Shown here piece after piece: positions 15,834 through 26,069 of a stretch of DNA of 46,439 nt. The stretch is from assembly GCA_030690415.1 (NCBI GenBank), contig JAUYGZ010000007.1, positions 1 through 46,439 of the forward strand, written 5' to 3'. How positions within the stretch are numbered: position 1 is the first letter of the stretch; each line of letters starts with the position of its first letter. The notes below the pieces were generated by a model. That model was not told where the DNA came from. It ran no database searches and saw only the letters and a program-made list of their open reading frames with translations. Made by a program: the position numbers and the translations under genes. This DNA comes from a bacterium (GTDB taxonomy: Bacteria; Patescibacteriota; Gracilibacteria; JAUYGZ01).

Positions 15834-17207
15834 TTAATTCATCACGATTCCTTCCACTGCCAGTAGTGCTGTGGCTGTTTTCTTGATTTTTTCAAGCTCA
15901 TTCTCAGTCTTCGCCTCCATGAGCACGGAGAGTTTTGGAGCGGTATTGCTCGCTCGAATCCCTAACCAGGCTCCGTCTTCAAACTCGGCTCTGACCCCAT
16001 CGATAGTGACGCAGGGGTGATTTTTTTGAAGTTCTTCGGTGATTCTTCTGACAATCTCAAACTTCTGATCATCCGGGCAGTCCAGACGAAATTCGGGATA
16101 GGAAAAGGTCCTGGGGATAGTGCTGTACAGGGATGATGTTGTCGTTTCTGAACCCGCGATGATTTCGATGAGTCTTGCCGCGGTGTAGCAGGCGTCGTCA
16201 AAGCCAAAGTAGTCCTCGGCAATGAAGAAATGACCGCTTTGCTCTCCCCCGAGAAGGGCTCCTGTCTTCGTCATCGCCTGCTCAACAAAGGAATGCCCCA
16301 CGGGAACCATTTTCGGAACCCCACCGTGCTTGCGGATTTCGTCCGGAATAATGAGGGAATTTGAGACCGTATAGATGACGGAACTTCCAGCATGGCGGGA
16401 CAGGATATCCCGGATCAGCAGAACAAAGGTTTCATTCGCGTCGTAATACTGTCCTTTTTCGTCGATGATCGCGCACCGATCACCATCTCCATCGAAGGCA
16501 ATGCCCAGATTGGCCTGATGGTCTTGAACGGCTTTTTTCAGGTCTTCGGTATTAGCTTCCACGACAGGATCGGGTTCATGGTTTGGGAAGGATCCATCCT
16601 GCTCGCAGTAGAGCTCCATCACCTCACATCCCATCCTTCTTAGGACATTTGGGTAGTATTTCCCTGCTATCCCGTTCCCAGCGTCGACGACGACCCTCAG
16701 GCTTCGCTTGGGCTGAACAAGTGATGAGATTTTGTCGGTGTAGGCTTCTTCGATGCTGATTTCCTGAATCGAACCCTCTGATGTTGATTCGAAGTCTTCG
16801 TTTTGAATCAGCTTCAAAATCTCCTGAATTTCATCACCGGCTATGGAGTGGGCCATTTTTCCCAGGAGCTTGAAGCCGTTGTATTCACCGGGGTTATGTG
16901 AAGCAGTGATACTGACTCCTCCGTCGAAGCCTCCATCACAAACCGCAAAATAGAGCATGGGGCTGGTGCAGTCCTCCACTTTGCTGACCTGAGCACCATG
17001 CTCTAATAATCCTGAAACAAAGGCATCCTGGAGCTCTATGCCATGTGGGCGGTTGTCTTTCCCGACCACTATTTCGGGGCTTTGAAGACCATGTTTTCGG
17101 ATCAGGTAGCTGATGTATCCTTTTGCAATCAAACGGGCTGTTTCCTGATCCAGGTCAGCGGGGTAAATACCGCGGATGTCGTAGGCTCGGAAAATGTTTT
17201 TGTTCAT
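15834..17207 (-). CDS. manB: Phosphomannomutase/phosphoglucomutase
   Basis: This 457-aa protein has the four phosphohexomutase domains. The phosphoserine loop is TASHNPGEYNG, the metal loop is DGDGDRCAI, the sugar-binding loop is GGEQSGHFF, and the phosphate-binding loop is RASNTAPKLSV. It interconverts hexose 1- and 6-phosphates for NDP-sugar synthesis, which suits a cell that carries glycosyltransferases. I chose the ATG at 17207 (MNKNIFRAYDIRGIYP) because this is the conserved family start; a longer frame begins 48 nt upstream. It follows tgt on the same strand, separated by a 93-nt gap with a palindrome. Confidence 0.93.
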   Translation of the reverse strand: MNKNIFRAYDIRGIYPADLDQETARLIAKGYISYLIRKHGLQSPEIVVGKDNRPHGIELQDAFVSGLLEHGAQVSKVEDCTSPMLYFAVCDGGFDGGVSITASHNPGEYNGFKLLGKMAHSIAGDEIQEILKLIQNEDFESTSEGSIQEISIEEAYTDKISSLVQPKRSLRVVVDAGNGIAGKYYPNVLRRMGCEVMELYCEQDGSFPNHEPDPVVEANTEDLKKAVQDHQANLGIAFDGDGDRCAIIDEKGQYYDANETFVLLIRDILSRHAGSSVIYTVSNSLIIPDEIRKHGGVPKMVPVGHSFVEQAMTKTGALLGGEQSGHFFIAEDYFGFDDACYTAARLIEIIAGSETTTSSLYSTIPRTFSYPEFRLDCPDDQKFEIVRRITEELQKNHPCVTIDGVRAEFEDGAWLGIRASNTAPKLSVLMEAKTENELEKIKKTATALLAVEGIVMN

Positions 17208-17243
17208 GTTGATAGATGGTAGGTGGTAGGGGGATTGCAAAGG

Positions 17244-17271
17244 GTAGAGACGCATTGCAATGCGTCTGTAC
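17244..17271. repeat. 28-nt near-perfect palindrome
   Basis: The core AGACGCATTGCAATGCGTCT is a perfect 20-bp palindrome, and the flanking GTAG/GTAC bases extend it to 28 nt with one mismatched pair. It lies between tgt and the phosphomutase gene. No U-run follows on either strand, so it is not a standard terminator. It is more like an interspersed REP or MITE-type element. Confidence 0.7.
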
Positions 17272-17300
17272 GGAGTAGGGGTGGTGGGGTAGAAAGATTG

Positions 17301-18458
<1,158 letters not shown>

Positions 18459-18471
18459 CTAACAGATCCCT

Positions 18472-18912
18472 ATGGGTTTGAAAACGATAATCCTGTTCAT
18501 TCTGGTCGCCGTGGTAGGGGTTGTCGTGGCTTCCTATTCTCTTGGAGGACTTTTCTTAAGCCAGGTCATTCCCTATCCTTTTGAAACTGTTGCTCCACCG
18601 ATCTTACCCGCCGAACAGGGTACCCTGGTCCCGGTCACTACAGATTCGCCAAATGTCTCTTTTCTGACGGGAAGAATTCAGGAGGATTTCATTCCCTGGG
18701 TCATCAAGCAGGTTTCTATTTTGATCGGTGCCCTGTCGCTGGTCGTGTTCTTTTACGCGGGAGTTCAGCTCATTATCGCCGGCGACAATGAAGAGCAGAT
18801 GACGAAATCGCTCAAAATGCTGGTTTTTGGGGTCATCGGGATAGCCCTTGCAGCGTTTTCCTACACCATCGTAGCTAATATCCTGGCCCTTTTTAATTCT
18901 AATTCTCCATGA
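18472..18912 (+). CDS. Small T4SS-pilin-like membrane protein
   Basis: This 146-aa protein has an N-terminal hydrophobic segment (about residues 4-27) and a short loop. Two further hydrophobic helices follow (about 78-105 and 118-142), separated by a charged loop IIAGDNEEQMTK. This two-helix layout with a GD/GDNE turn matches the CPR T4SS-pilin (VirB2-like) type. It overlaps the next gene by 4 nt (ATGA), so the pair is translationally coupled. It resembles the C-terminal part of the 286-aa protein at 5080-5940. Confidence 0.68.
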   Translation: MGLKTIILFILVAVVGVVVASYSLGGLFLSQVIPYPFETVAPPILPAEQGTLVPVTTDSPNVSFLTGRIQEDFIPWVIKQVSILIGALSLVVFFYAGVQLIIAGDNEEQMTKSLKMLVFGVIGIALAAFSYTIVANILALFNSNSP

Positions 18913-19310
18913 AGCGTTATTTCCTCGTCATCGTCTTCACAACGACACTGATGCTCACTTGTTTCCCCGGGCTATCTTTAGTTTTTGCCCAGCAGGATGG
19001 TCTTCCCGTTACAGGCGTTAACTCAGAACATTTGCCGACGCTTGGCCTTGAAGATGAGAAGGATCCTGTGAGGGCAGCAGAGTCCCTTTTATTGAATTAT
19101 GTCATTAATCCAATTTTCCTTGTTTCCGCGGGAGTGGCCGTTATCGTTATTTTTTACGCTTCCTTTCGTATCATAGCCGCCAGAGGAGAAGAAGAGGGGC
19201 TTACCGCGGCAAAAAATACCCTTATCTGGGCTGCCGCGGGTCTTGCCCTCATTGTCCTGGCCTATGCACTGGTCAGCAATATTGCTCAGATTGTGCTTGA
19301 GAGGTTGTAG
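18909..19310 (+). CDS. Small T4SS-pilin-like membrane protein
   Basis: This 133-aa protein has a signal peptide-like N-terminus (hydrophobic to about residue 27, with VFAQQDG as the likely cleavage region) and two C-terminal membrane helices (about 58-85 and 98-128) around the turn RGEEEGLTAAKN. It is paralogous in layout to the upstream gene, which it overlaps by 4 nt. A partnership with VirB4 at 13695 is inferred from family association only. After it, a weak 6-bp hairpin (19320-19343) has no clean U-run. Confidence 0.65.
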   Translation: MKRYFLVIVFTTTLMLTCFPGLSLVFAQQDGLPVTGVNSEHLPTLGLEDEKDPVRAAESLLLNYVINPIFLVSAGVAVIVIFYASFRIIAARGEEEGLTAAKNTLIWAAAGLALIVLAYALVSNIAQIVLERL

Positions 19311-19352
19311 AGCGATCCCAATCCCTGGAGACTAGCGGGGATTTGTTGATAA

Positions 19353-22300
19353 TTAAAGTTGTTTCACAAGAAAACTAATTTTTGCAGCTTCTGCCCTGGT
19401 AATAGCTTGTTTGGGCATAAAATTGGTAATTTGAATAGGTTCCAGCATTTCATTTAAAATGGATGCACGTGTATTTTCATCAATATAACCCGTCGAGGGG
19501 ATATCGTTTTCTGTTTGATAAGCAATTACGGCATTTACTAATTGTTCGTTATATATACTATCGAGGGAGCCTGAATAATAACCAAGTTGTGTTAAAATAT
19601 CCTGTAGAGTTTTGACATTACTACCATTATCCCCAGGTCCCAACAAATTAGGTAAAGAATAGAAAATATGGACAGGTCCTGCCAATCGTAGTGTTTCGGT
19701 ATATCCCACTAGAATATTATTTGCCTGTGCATATGCAACATAGTCATAAAACCAGTCTTCTTGTCTTACATCATTAAAATCCGAAGTGTATCCGCTATAA
19801 TCAGTTATACCTTTTGTTTCAAGTATAACTTTTAATGCCTCGGCACGTGTTATAAATTGATTGGGTTTAAAGTTGGAAGTTCTGTCATCGTTTATATATC
19901 CTATTACAATACCCAATTTAGCCGCATAGGTTACAAATTCCGCGAACCAGTCGTTTTCAAAAACATCAATGAAGAGCTCTTCAAAAGGAGCAGTTCCAAG
20001 ATTGAATGTATTAAGAGCTATTTTTATTAGCTCAGCCCTTGTAGCGTTATTATCCGGTGCGAAAAGGGTTTGAGTTTTCCCATCAAAAACACAATCAAGA
20101 TATAAAGAATCAATAAATGCTTCAGCCCAATGGTTGTTCACATCAGTAAACGGAACCGTAGTTGATATGGTTCTTGTACATCCTAAATCAGTGGTTTGAT
20201 CATCTGGGGAAACAGGGGTTTCCGGAGCTGAAAAATGTTCAGTTGGTATTATATAGCCACCACCTCCACCACCTCCACCACCTCCACCACCTCCACCTCC
20301 AGCTCCACTACTTGTGGTTATTACTACTTCTGTAGCATTAACCTTGTTGCCCGCTAAGTCATAAGCCCATATGTTAAAGACATACTGGGTGCCAGCTGAG
20401 AGACCACTAACAACTGTGTTTGCGGTGCTATTGTAATCAATAAATCCCAGGTCAGCGTCAACTTGCTCTGTGTCACCTTCTGTTACGTCGGATAAACCTT
20501 GTTTGTAGAATATTTTGTACGTGTCGAAGTTCGTTTCTGTTGTTTCTGAGCCAAAAGTTATTGTAATTGATGAGGTTGTTGTACCGCCGTTTGTTAAGTT
20601 GCCCGGTGCAGTTGGATTAGTCGTATCTAAAGTATATGCCTGAGTCTCGATAGCGCCGTCATTGTCGGCAGCATCAGTTACTTTGAATTTAATTGAGCTA
20701 CTCCCTGACAAAGTCGCACCATCCCAGGAAATAGCGGTGCCGGACACTTTGCTGGTTACATCAATCCAGCTTAAGCCGTCATCAATTGAGCCGTAGAGAA
20801 CGTCTCCACCGCCAAGGCCGGCACTTAATGTTCCGGTAATGGTCTGCGAGGCTGTATTGGTGATGAAGTCTGAGTCTGAAGTTCCCGTGTCAGCGGAGAT
20901 GTCGATGGCACTGATGGCTTGTGTTGGAGCGGTTGTGTCATAAGTCACTGAATTGTCTGTTGAAGTTGAAGCATTATTTGTATTGCCGGCGATATCAGAA
21001 ACATTGCCTGCTTCGATATCGGCGATGACTGTTCCGTCAGCCGTCACCACAACAGACACTTCGAAAGTTGTGCCGTCATTGGGAGCCACTTCAGTTATTG
21101 TAACTAAACCTGTTGTAGCAGTGCCGGTAATAGTGACATCGCCATCGGTAAATGTTCCCGTATTAATTGGTTCGTTAAAGACAGCGGTGAACAACACCGG
21201 TGAAACAGCGGTCGGGTCAGCCTGGCCGGCTTTCTGATTAACAGTGACGGTCGGCGCAGTCGTATCTTTAACGATACCGGCTTCACTATCTGTGCCCGTG
21301 TTGCCGACGGTGTCGGTATCTTTTAAATATAAAGTAAATACGCCTTCACCCAGACCGGCAAATTCAGCAATATCGCCTAAAGTAGTAACTCCGGAAGTGC
21401 AAGCAGTCCAATTAGTATTATCGACTGAACATTGGGCTGCCGTTAAGTCATCATCCGTAAAAGTAATTACAACCGTACCATTAACTTTCGTGGTAGTTAA
21501 TGGCGCCGTAATATTCACCGTCGGCGCAACCGTATCTTTTGAAAACGATCTATTGTCTGCACCAATATTTCCCGCCGTATCAGTATCGCGAACATTGAGC
21601 GTAAATGCTCCTTGGCCAAGACCGGCGAAATCTGACAAAGTCGAAAAAGCATCGCCGGAAGAACATGATTCCCAGGTTCCACCGTCAATATTACATTCCT
21701 GAGTGCCGGGTTCCGAACTTGTGAAAGTAAAGGTTGCTGCTCCATTAACAGTACTGGCCGCTGCCGGTGCGGTAATTGATACTGTTGAAGCAAGCGTATC
21801 GATCACAATATCCTTATTCGCACCCAGTGAGCCGGCCGTTCCAGGTGAAGCTAACGTTAAATCAGCATCTTTAACCCCGGTAGCTGTATCTTTGATCGTT
21901 CCGCTATTTAGGGCTAAGGCGGCTGTGCCGGTATAATCCAAATCTGTTGAATTTTCTCCGGCGTTAACGGTGTACGCAAAGGTGAGAGTTGTTCCGGGAG
22001 AACCGCTCACATAATCCACTACCGCATCACTTCCTCCTGTTTCCAGGGTTAGTTGCGGTATGCCGGTGACAGTAACGCTTTGATCAAAAACAACTTGGAT
22101 AGATATGACATCGCTGGTTGTGTAAATGCCATCGCCGGTTGATGAGGTAACATTGATGACTGCTGGAATAGCAATGTCATAAGCCACTGAATTATCAGTT
22201 GAAGTTGAAGCATTGTTATCATTGCCAACCGGATCTTTAACTTGAGTAGCGCCGATAGAAGGAATAACTGTTCCGTCAGTAGTGATTGCTGAGGTGGAAA

Positions 22301-24383
22301 TTGTCCAGGTAATATTATCGGCTGTGGTTGGCGCACTCCAGGTTACTCCGGTCGCGGTGCCGCCGGTTGTAATATCAGTTGCATCAAATGTAGCCGGGTC
22401 AATTGCTTCATTAAACACCACGGTGAAATCAATCACCGGGTTATCGGTTGGATCAGCCTGTCCGACTTTTTGATCGATGGTGACATCAGGGTTCAGATTA
22501 TCCACCTGAAAATCACCTGACGCCTGCGGAGCGCCATCGGCACTGGTATTCGGCGTCACTCTTACTTCAATGTCTGACTGATCAATGCCGTCAAGCGAAC
22601 CATTGCCATTAGAGGCGGATTTTGTATACCAAACGATAGTTAATGTGACATTGGCAAAGTCATCCGTATCAATACCATTAACTGTGCCAATCTGATAAGC
22701 GTTAGCATTACTCATATCTACTACGCCATTATTAGGAGTAGAGGAAATTAATTCCGGATCATACCAAGTGGATCCGCTGTCATCGGAATATTCCACTTTC
22801 AATTTGGTTTCATTGGAATCAGCATCAGCAATGGTAGTTTGAAAACTGACATAACCGGAACCATCAGTATATTGAGTAATTGTACCCGGGGTAGTAGCTG
22901 TTGGCGCCGAGCCAATCTCGCCTAATTGCCAATCACTAAAAGTGGTCTCGCCAATCGCCTGAGTGCTTGTTCCCGTTTTAGCACCGACTACAGGATAAGA
23001 CCAGCCGGCATCATATTTACCCACAATAAAATTAGCAGGATTAGCTGTGCCATCCAGATCCCCGGCTACAAAATTAAATGTCGGGTCAAAGTTTCCGGTG
23101 ACAGGAGTAAAAGTAATGCCTGAATTAGTCGTGCTCCAGCATCTGTTGGCGGTTTTACCGGCGTTGATTGTAGAACTGCCGATATTCGGACAATCCGCTG
23201 AAGCCGTGCTGATAGTTAAATCGCCGGCTCCTGAAACATCATTAAAAGCAATATCTACCGGGGTATAATTTGTAGCATCGCCAATTTCAAAAGTTTTACT
23301 TAGGCTGCCTGTTGTAATATATTTTCTTAAATTTCCTATCACATGGCTACCGGTACTACCGCCGGAAACACTGCCGGTTGAATTAATGTAAATGTTGTTA
23401 GCGCCGGTGGTAATATTACCGGAAGTCAAAGTCAGAAAGCCGGCAATTGTAGGATTGACACTGTCAAGCACAACTCCGTCTGAATTATTTATAATTAAAT
23501 CATTAAATGTTGTGGCAGTTGTTCCCCCAATGGTCTGCGCGCCTGATAATCCGGCGAGGTTTATCGTGGTTCCGCTTAAATCAACGGTCGCACCATTATT
23601 GGTCCAGTTTCTGCCGACATTGTGCGTGAAAGCTCCACCGGTAAATGTGGTGCCTGAACCCAGTATAACATCTCCGTCAATAGTCAGGGCTGACGCCGCA
23701 GTCGCAGAGGCAGTTCCGGACATGGTGAAATTATCATCTATCAGTAATGTGGCGGCCGGCATGGTCTTAATCCCGGTACCGCTCAAGATAAGGTTATGAT
23801 AGCCTGGGGTCATTCCGTTGGGATTCAAGACTGTTTGGGCCGCTCCATTATACTCGACAGTAGTATTAGCTCCTCCTCCTACATCCCAGGTTCCGTTATT
23901 GGTCATGGTTCCGGCAATCCCCATTACGGCATCGCTTTCTAACATCAGTTTAGCGCCGGGATCAATCGTCACATTATTAAAATCCGTTTCACCGGACATG
24001 ATGGCATTGGCGTTGGTAAAAATTACTGTACCTGTGCCGGCATTAAATGTACCGCCGGAGTTGACCCAGGTACTATTGTCGCCGGTTAAGGTCATGGTGT
24101 AGGAACCTGATGAATCCAAAATTGCACCGCTTTCGAGTGTTATCCTGCTGAACGTCAGAATTTGACCGACTGATAATGTCGGGTCATTGGGTGTGGTGGC
24201 AGCGTCAGGAATTACGACATCAGCCAAATCTGATGGGACACCAAGGGGAGACCAGTTGTTCGCAATTAACAAATCTGTGCTAACTGAACCATTCCAAGTA
24301 GAGGCTATGATTAGAGTATCACCTAAAGCCCATTCGTTTGTACCGAAGCTTGTGTCGAAATATGAGATTGGCAACCCTGACAT
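19353..24383 (-). CDS. Giant SLH-anchored surface protein, C-terminal reading frame
   Basis: This 1676-aa frame is the C-terminal part of a broken giant adhesin. It starts with a filamentous-haemagglutinin-like beta-helix region with many TxTNNG and SGxxTFNN repeats. Several Ig-like domains follow, with a repeated NQKAGQADPT motif and a repeated NASTSTDNSV motif, then an FN3 domain (about 1250-1350). Next come a run of about 16 glycines and three SLH motifs. A peptidoglycan-binding domain (GDNGSNVKTLQDILTQLGYY) interrupts the third SLH. SLH and PG-binding modules would hold it to the cell wall. The same frame continues upstream past 24383 to the TAG at 24456, where the paralogous copy has TGG, so this ATG is probably not a real start. 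Confidence 0.8.
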   Translation of the reverse strand: MSGLPISYFDTSFGTNEWALGDTLIIASTWNGSVSTDLLIANNWSPLGVPSDLADVVIPDAATTPNDPTLSVGQILTFSRITLESGAILDSSGSYTMTLTGDNSTWVNSGGTFNAGTGTVIFTNANAIMSGETDFNNVTIDPGAKLMLESDAVMGIAGTMTNNGTWDVGGGANTTVEYNGAAQTVLNPNGMTPGYHNLILSGTGIKTMPAATLLIDDNFTMSGTASATAASALTIDGDVILGSGTTFTGGAFTHNVGRNWTNNGATVDLSGTTINLAGLSGAQTIGGTTATTFNDLIINNSDGVVLDSVNPTIAGFLTLTSGNITTGANNIYINSTGSVSGGSTGSHVIGNLRKYITTGSLSKTFEIGDATNYTPVDIAFNDVSGAGDLTISTASADCPNIGSSTINAGKTANRCWSTTNSGITFTPVTGNFDPTFNFVAGDLDGTANPANFIVGKYDAGWSYPVVGAKTGTSTQAIGETTFSDWQLGEIGSAPTATTPGTITQYTDGSGYVSFQTTIADADSNETKLKVEYSDDSGSTWYDPELISSTPNNGVVDMSNANAYQIGTVNGIDTDDFANVTLTIVWYTKSASNGNGSLDGIDQSDIEVRVTPNTSADGAPQASGDFQVDNLNPDVTIDQKVGQADPTDNPVIDFTVVFNEAIDPATFDATDITTGGTATGVTWSAPTTADNITWTISTSAITTDGTVIPSIGATQVKDPVGNDNNASTSTDNSVAYDIAIPAVINVTSSTGDGIYTTSDVISIQVVFDQSVTVTGIPQLTLETGGSDAVVDYVSGSPGTTLTFAYTVNAGENSTDLDYTGTAALALNSGTIKDTATGVKDADLTLASPGTAGSLGANKDIVIDTLASTVSITAPAAASTVNGAATFTFTSSEPGTQECNIDGGTWESCSSGDAFSTLSDFAGLGQGAFTLNVRDTDTAGNIGADNRSFSKDTVAPTVNITAPLTTTKVNGTVVITFTDDDLTAAQCSVDNTNWTACTSGVTTLGDIAEFAGLGEGVFTLYLKDTDTVGNTGTDSEAGIVKDTTAPTVTVNQKAGQADPTAVSPVLFTAVFNEPINTGTFTDGDVTITGTATTGLVTITEVAPNDGTTFEVSVVVTADGTVIADIEAGNVSDIAGNTNNASTSTDNSVTYDTTAPTQAISAIDISADTGTSDSDFITNTASQTITGTLSAGLGGGDVLYGSIDDGLSWIDVTSKVSGTAISWDGATLSGSSSIKFKVTDAADNDGAIETQAYTLDTTNPTAPGNLTNGGTTTSSITITFGSETTETNFDTYKIFYKQGLSDVTEGDTEQVDADLGFIDYNSTANTVVSGLSAGTQYVFNIWAYDLAGNKVNATEVVITTSSGAGGGGGGGGGGGGGGGYIIPTEHFSAPETPVSPDDQTTDLGCTRTISTTVPFTDVNNHWAEAFIDSLYLDCVFDGKTQTLFAPDNNATRAELIKIALNTFNLGTAPFEELFIDVFENDWFAEFVTYAAKLGIVIGYINDDRTSNFKPNQFITRAEALKVILETKGITDYSGYTSDFNDVRQEDWFYDYVAYAQANNILVGYTETLRLAGPVHIFYSLPNLLGPGDNGSNVKTLQDILTQLGYYSGSLDSIYNEQLVNAVIAYQTENDIPSTGYIDENTRASILNEMLEPIQITNFMPKQAITRAEAAKISFLVKQL
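20267..20306. repeat. GGN microsatellite encoding a poly-glycine linker
   Basis: An in-frame trinucleotide repeat (CCA/CCT units on the plus strand) encodes about 16 consecutive glycines. It separates the FN3-type domain from the SLH region of the surface protein. Such tracts can change length by slippage while staying in frame. Confidence 0.85.
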
Positions 24384-24455
24384 TTTAATCCAGTTGTTTA
24401 TCAGGCTATAATCTGTTCTGCCATGTTCTTCCTCCGGGCCGGGAGGATCCTCATC

Positions 24456-26069
24456 CTAAATAACTAGCTTGTTTTCAGTATTTCCATTCAGTTCAGAATC
24501 AAGGTAGTGCAAGTTTACAGCCCCATAATTGCCGCTTGCTCCTGTTTGGATAAGATCGTATGTCCTTTGAACAGCCCCTGTTTTCCAAGCCGGTGCCGAG
24601 CCGATAGTAATTTTCACGCTGACATCCGTCGGTAACGTTCCGACATTCTCAAAACGAATTGTTGTATACTGATTACCAAAGGTATAGGTAGTGTCGGCAA
24701 TCAGTGTTGTTCGTTTAACTATTCCGGTCACATCTCCTGCACCAACTGTAGTTGCGCTAGCACCCATGATGAGTGTATTAACTCCCATAACAAGATTGCC
24801 GACTGTAGCAGAGGCGTTCGTGTTTAGCGTTAGCACTCCATTAACCGTAAAATCATTATTGCCTGTCACTGACCCTGTATCGATGGTTAAATTATCAAAA
24901 ATAAGTGTTCCCGTATTACTGATTGACGATCCGTTGGCCATGGTAACTGTACCGGCACCGGCGATAAAACTGCCGCTAACTGACAGCCCGGTTGCAACCG
25001 TAAAATCATTAGTTGTAGTGACGGCCGAACCGCTAATCACTAAATTGGCATACGCTTGAGAACTATTGGGAGTCGCCACGGTTGTAGTGGTTCCTCCATA
25101 TTCTACCGTACTGGTTGCGCCAAATGAATGAGTTGAATAATTTGACGGCAAAGTGTTTGTCCCGCCGATCTTTAAAGTAGCGCCATTAGCAATGGTCAAA
25201 GTCCCGCCCGGCGCGGTTCTATCGGTGGTAAAAGTTGCCTGATCAAACGTGCCGGCACTAATTAAAAGATCACCGCTAACGGTACGATTACCGTCAAGAG
25301 TGACCGTATTACCCGGATTATTAATGGTCAGATTATTTACAGTAGCGGGTAAACCATTCCCCGTAACCTGATTGGCAGTGCCATTGTAAGTATAATTTGC
25401 TCCCGTACTAAAATTGCGAGTTGTTGTTTGAATATTTCCCGTGGCACCGGCTGAAGAAATCCCGCCTGTTGAACCAATACCCAAAGTTCCTCCTAACGCC
25501 AAAGTAAGTGTGCCTCCACCGGAAACTACAAAGCTGCCGGCATAAAATGCAGCGCCGTCAATAACCGTCATTGTCCCGGAAGTGCTGAAATTAGCGGCAG
25601 CGCTAACAATGTCGGTCGTATTGGAAATATTTAGAATATTAAAAACAGGATCGGTTGTTCCGCCAATTGTTTGAGCCACGGTTCCATCCAAAGTAACAGT
25701 GCTTCCTGTTGCCGTAAGAACACCATCGTTTGTGAAATTCCCACCGACCGTGAAAGTGCCCCCTGTTCCCGTAAAAGTAGCTCCTGTATTATTTGTAAAG
25801 TTTCCGCCGAGGTCAATGGTGCCACCTGTAGCCGTAAAAGTACCATCGTTTGTGAGATTGCCCCCGATTGTGTCGGAATAAGCTCCCATTGTAAAAGTAT
25901 TGCCTGATCCAACAGTAAAGTTGTCCATCGTATCTATAACACCGCCCGCAGTCGCGGATGCGGTTCCGGACATGGTAAAATCCATACCTATATTCAAGGT
26001 GGTCGCCGGCATGGTCTTAATCCCGGTACCGCTTAATATAAGGCTATGGTAGCCTGGGCTTGGTCCCAT
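24456..26069 (-). CDS. Giant surface protein, middle reading frame
   Basis: This 537-aa frame is a Gly/Thr/Ser/Asn-rich beta-helix region without catalytic motifs. It begins at an internal ATG created by a frame change; the sequence MGPSPGYHSLILSG aligns with MTPGYHNLILSG of the downstream copy. It ends at an in-frame TAG (24456-24458) within LV-I-stop-DEDPPGPEEEHGR, where the upstream copy reads LVTWDEDPPGPEEEHGR. The middle and C-terminal frames are therefore one frame cut by a single amber codon. Confidence 0.75.
   Translation of the reverse strand: MGPSPGYHSLILSGTGIKTMPATTLNIGMDFTMSGTASATAGGVIDTMDNFTVGSGNTFTMGAYSDTIGGNLTNDGTFTATGGTIDLGGNFTNNTGATFTGTGGTFTVGGNFTNDGVLTATGSTVTLDGTVAQTIGGTTDPVFNILNISNTTDIVSAAANFSTSGTMTVIDGAAFYAGSFVVSGGGTLTLALGGTLGIGSTGGISSAGATGNIQTTTRNFSTGANYTYNGTANQVTGNGLPATVNNLTINNPGNTVTLDGNRTVSGDLLISAGTFDQATFTTDRTAPGGTLTIANGATLKIGGTNTLPSNYSTHSFGATSTVEYGGTTTTVATPNSSQAYANLVISGSAVTTTNDFTVATGLSVSGSFIAGAGTVTMANGSSISNTGTLIFDNLTIDTGSVTGNNDFTVNGVLTLNTNASATVGNLVMGVNTLIMGASATTVGAGDVTGIVKRTTLIADTTYTFGNQYTTIRFENVGTLPTDVSVKITIGSAPAWKTGAVQRTYDLIQTGASGNYGAVNLHYLDSELNGNTENKLVI
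24589..24716. repeat. 128-bp exact direct repeat, copy 2
   Basis: By eye, every base matches 26846-26973 (offset 2257 bp). It is the most conserved part of a larger duplicated segment of the surface-protein gene that runs over roughly 1.1 kb at lower identity. Confidence 0.85.

Noticed and set aside
17244-17271. Terminator between tgt and the phosphomutase gene
   Set aside because: The palindrome is strong but has no U-run on either strand.
24456-24458. Stop-codon reassignment of TAG, or use of a Gracilibacteria-type UGA code
   Set aside because: TAG ends rplT and virB4, and TGA ends several genes normally. No conserved gene contains an in-frame TAG or TGA.
26044-26069. Programmed -1 frameshift at the heptamer CCCAAAT in the giant adhesin
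   Set aside because: The heptamer is in phase for a -1 slip, but joining the two frames needs a +1 shift, and the paralogous copy simply has one base fewer.
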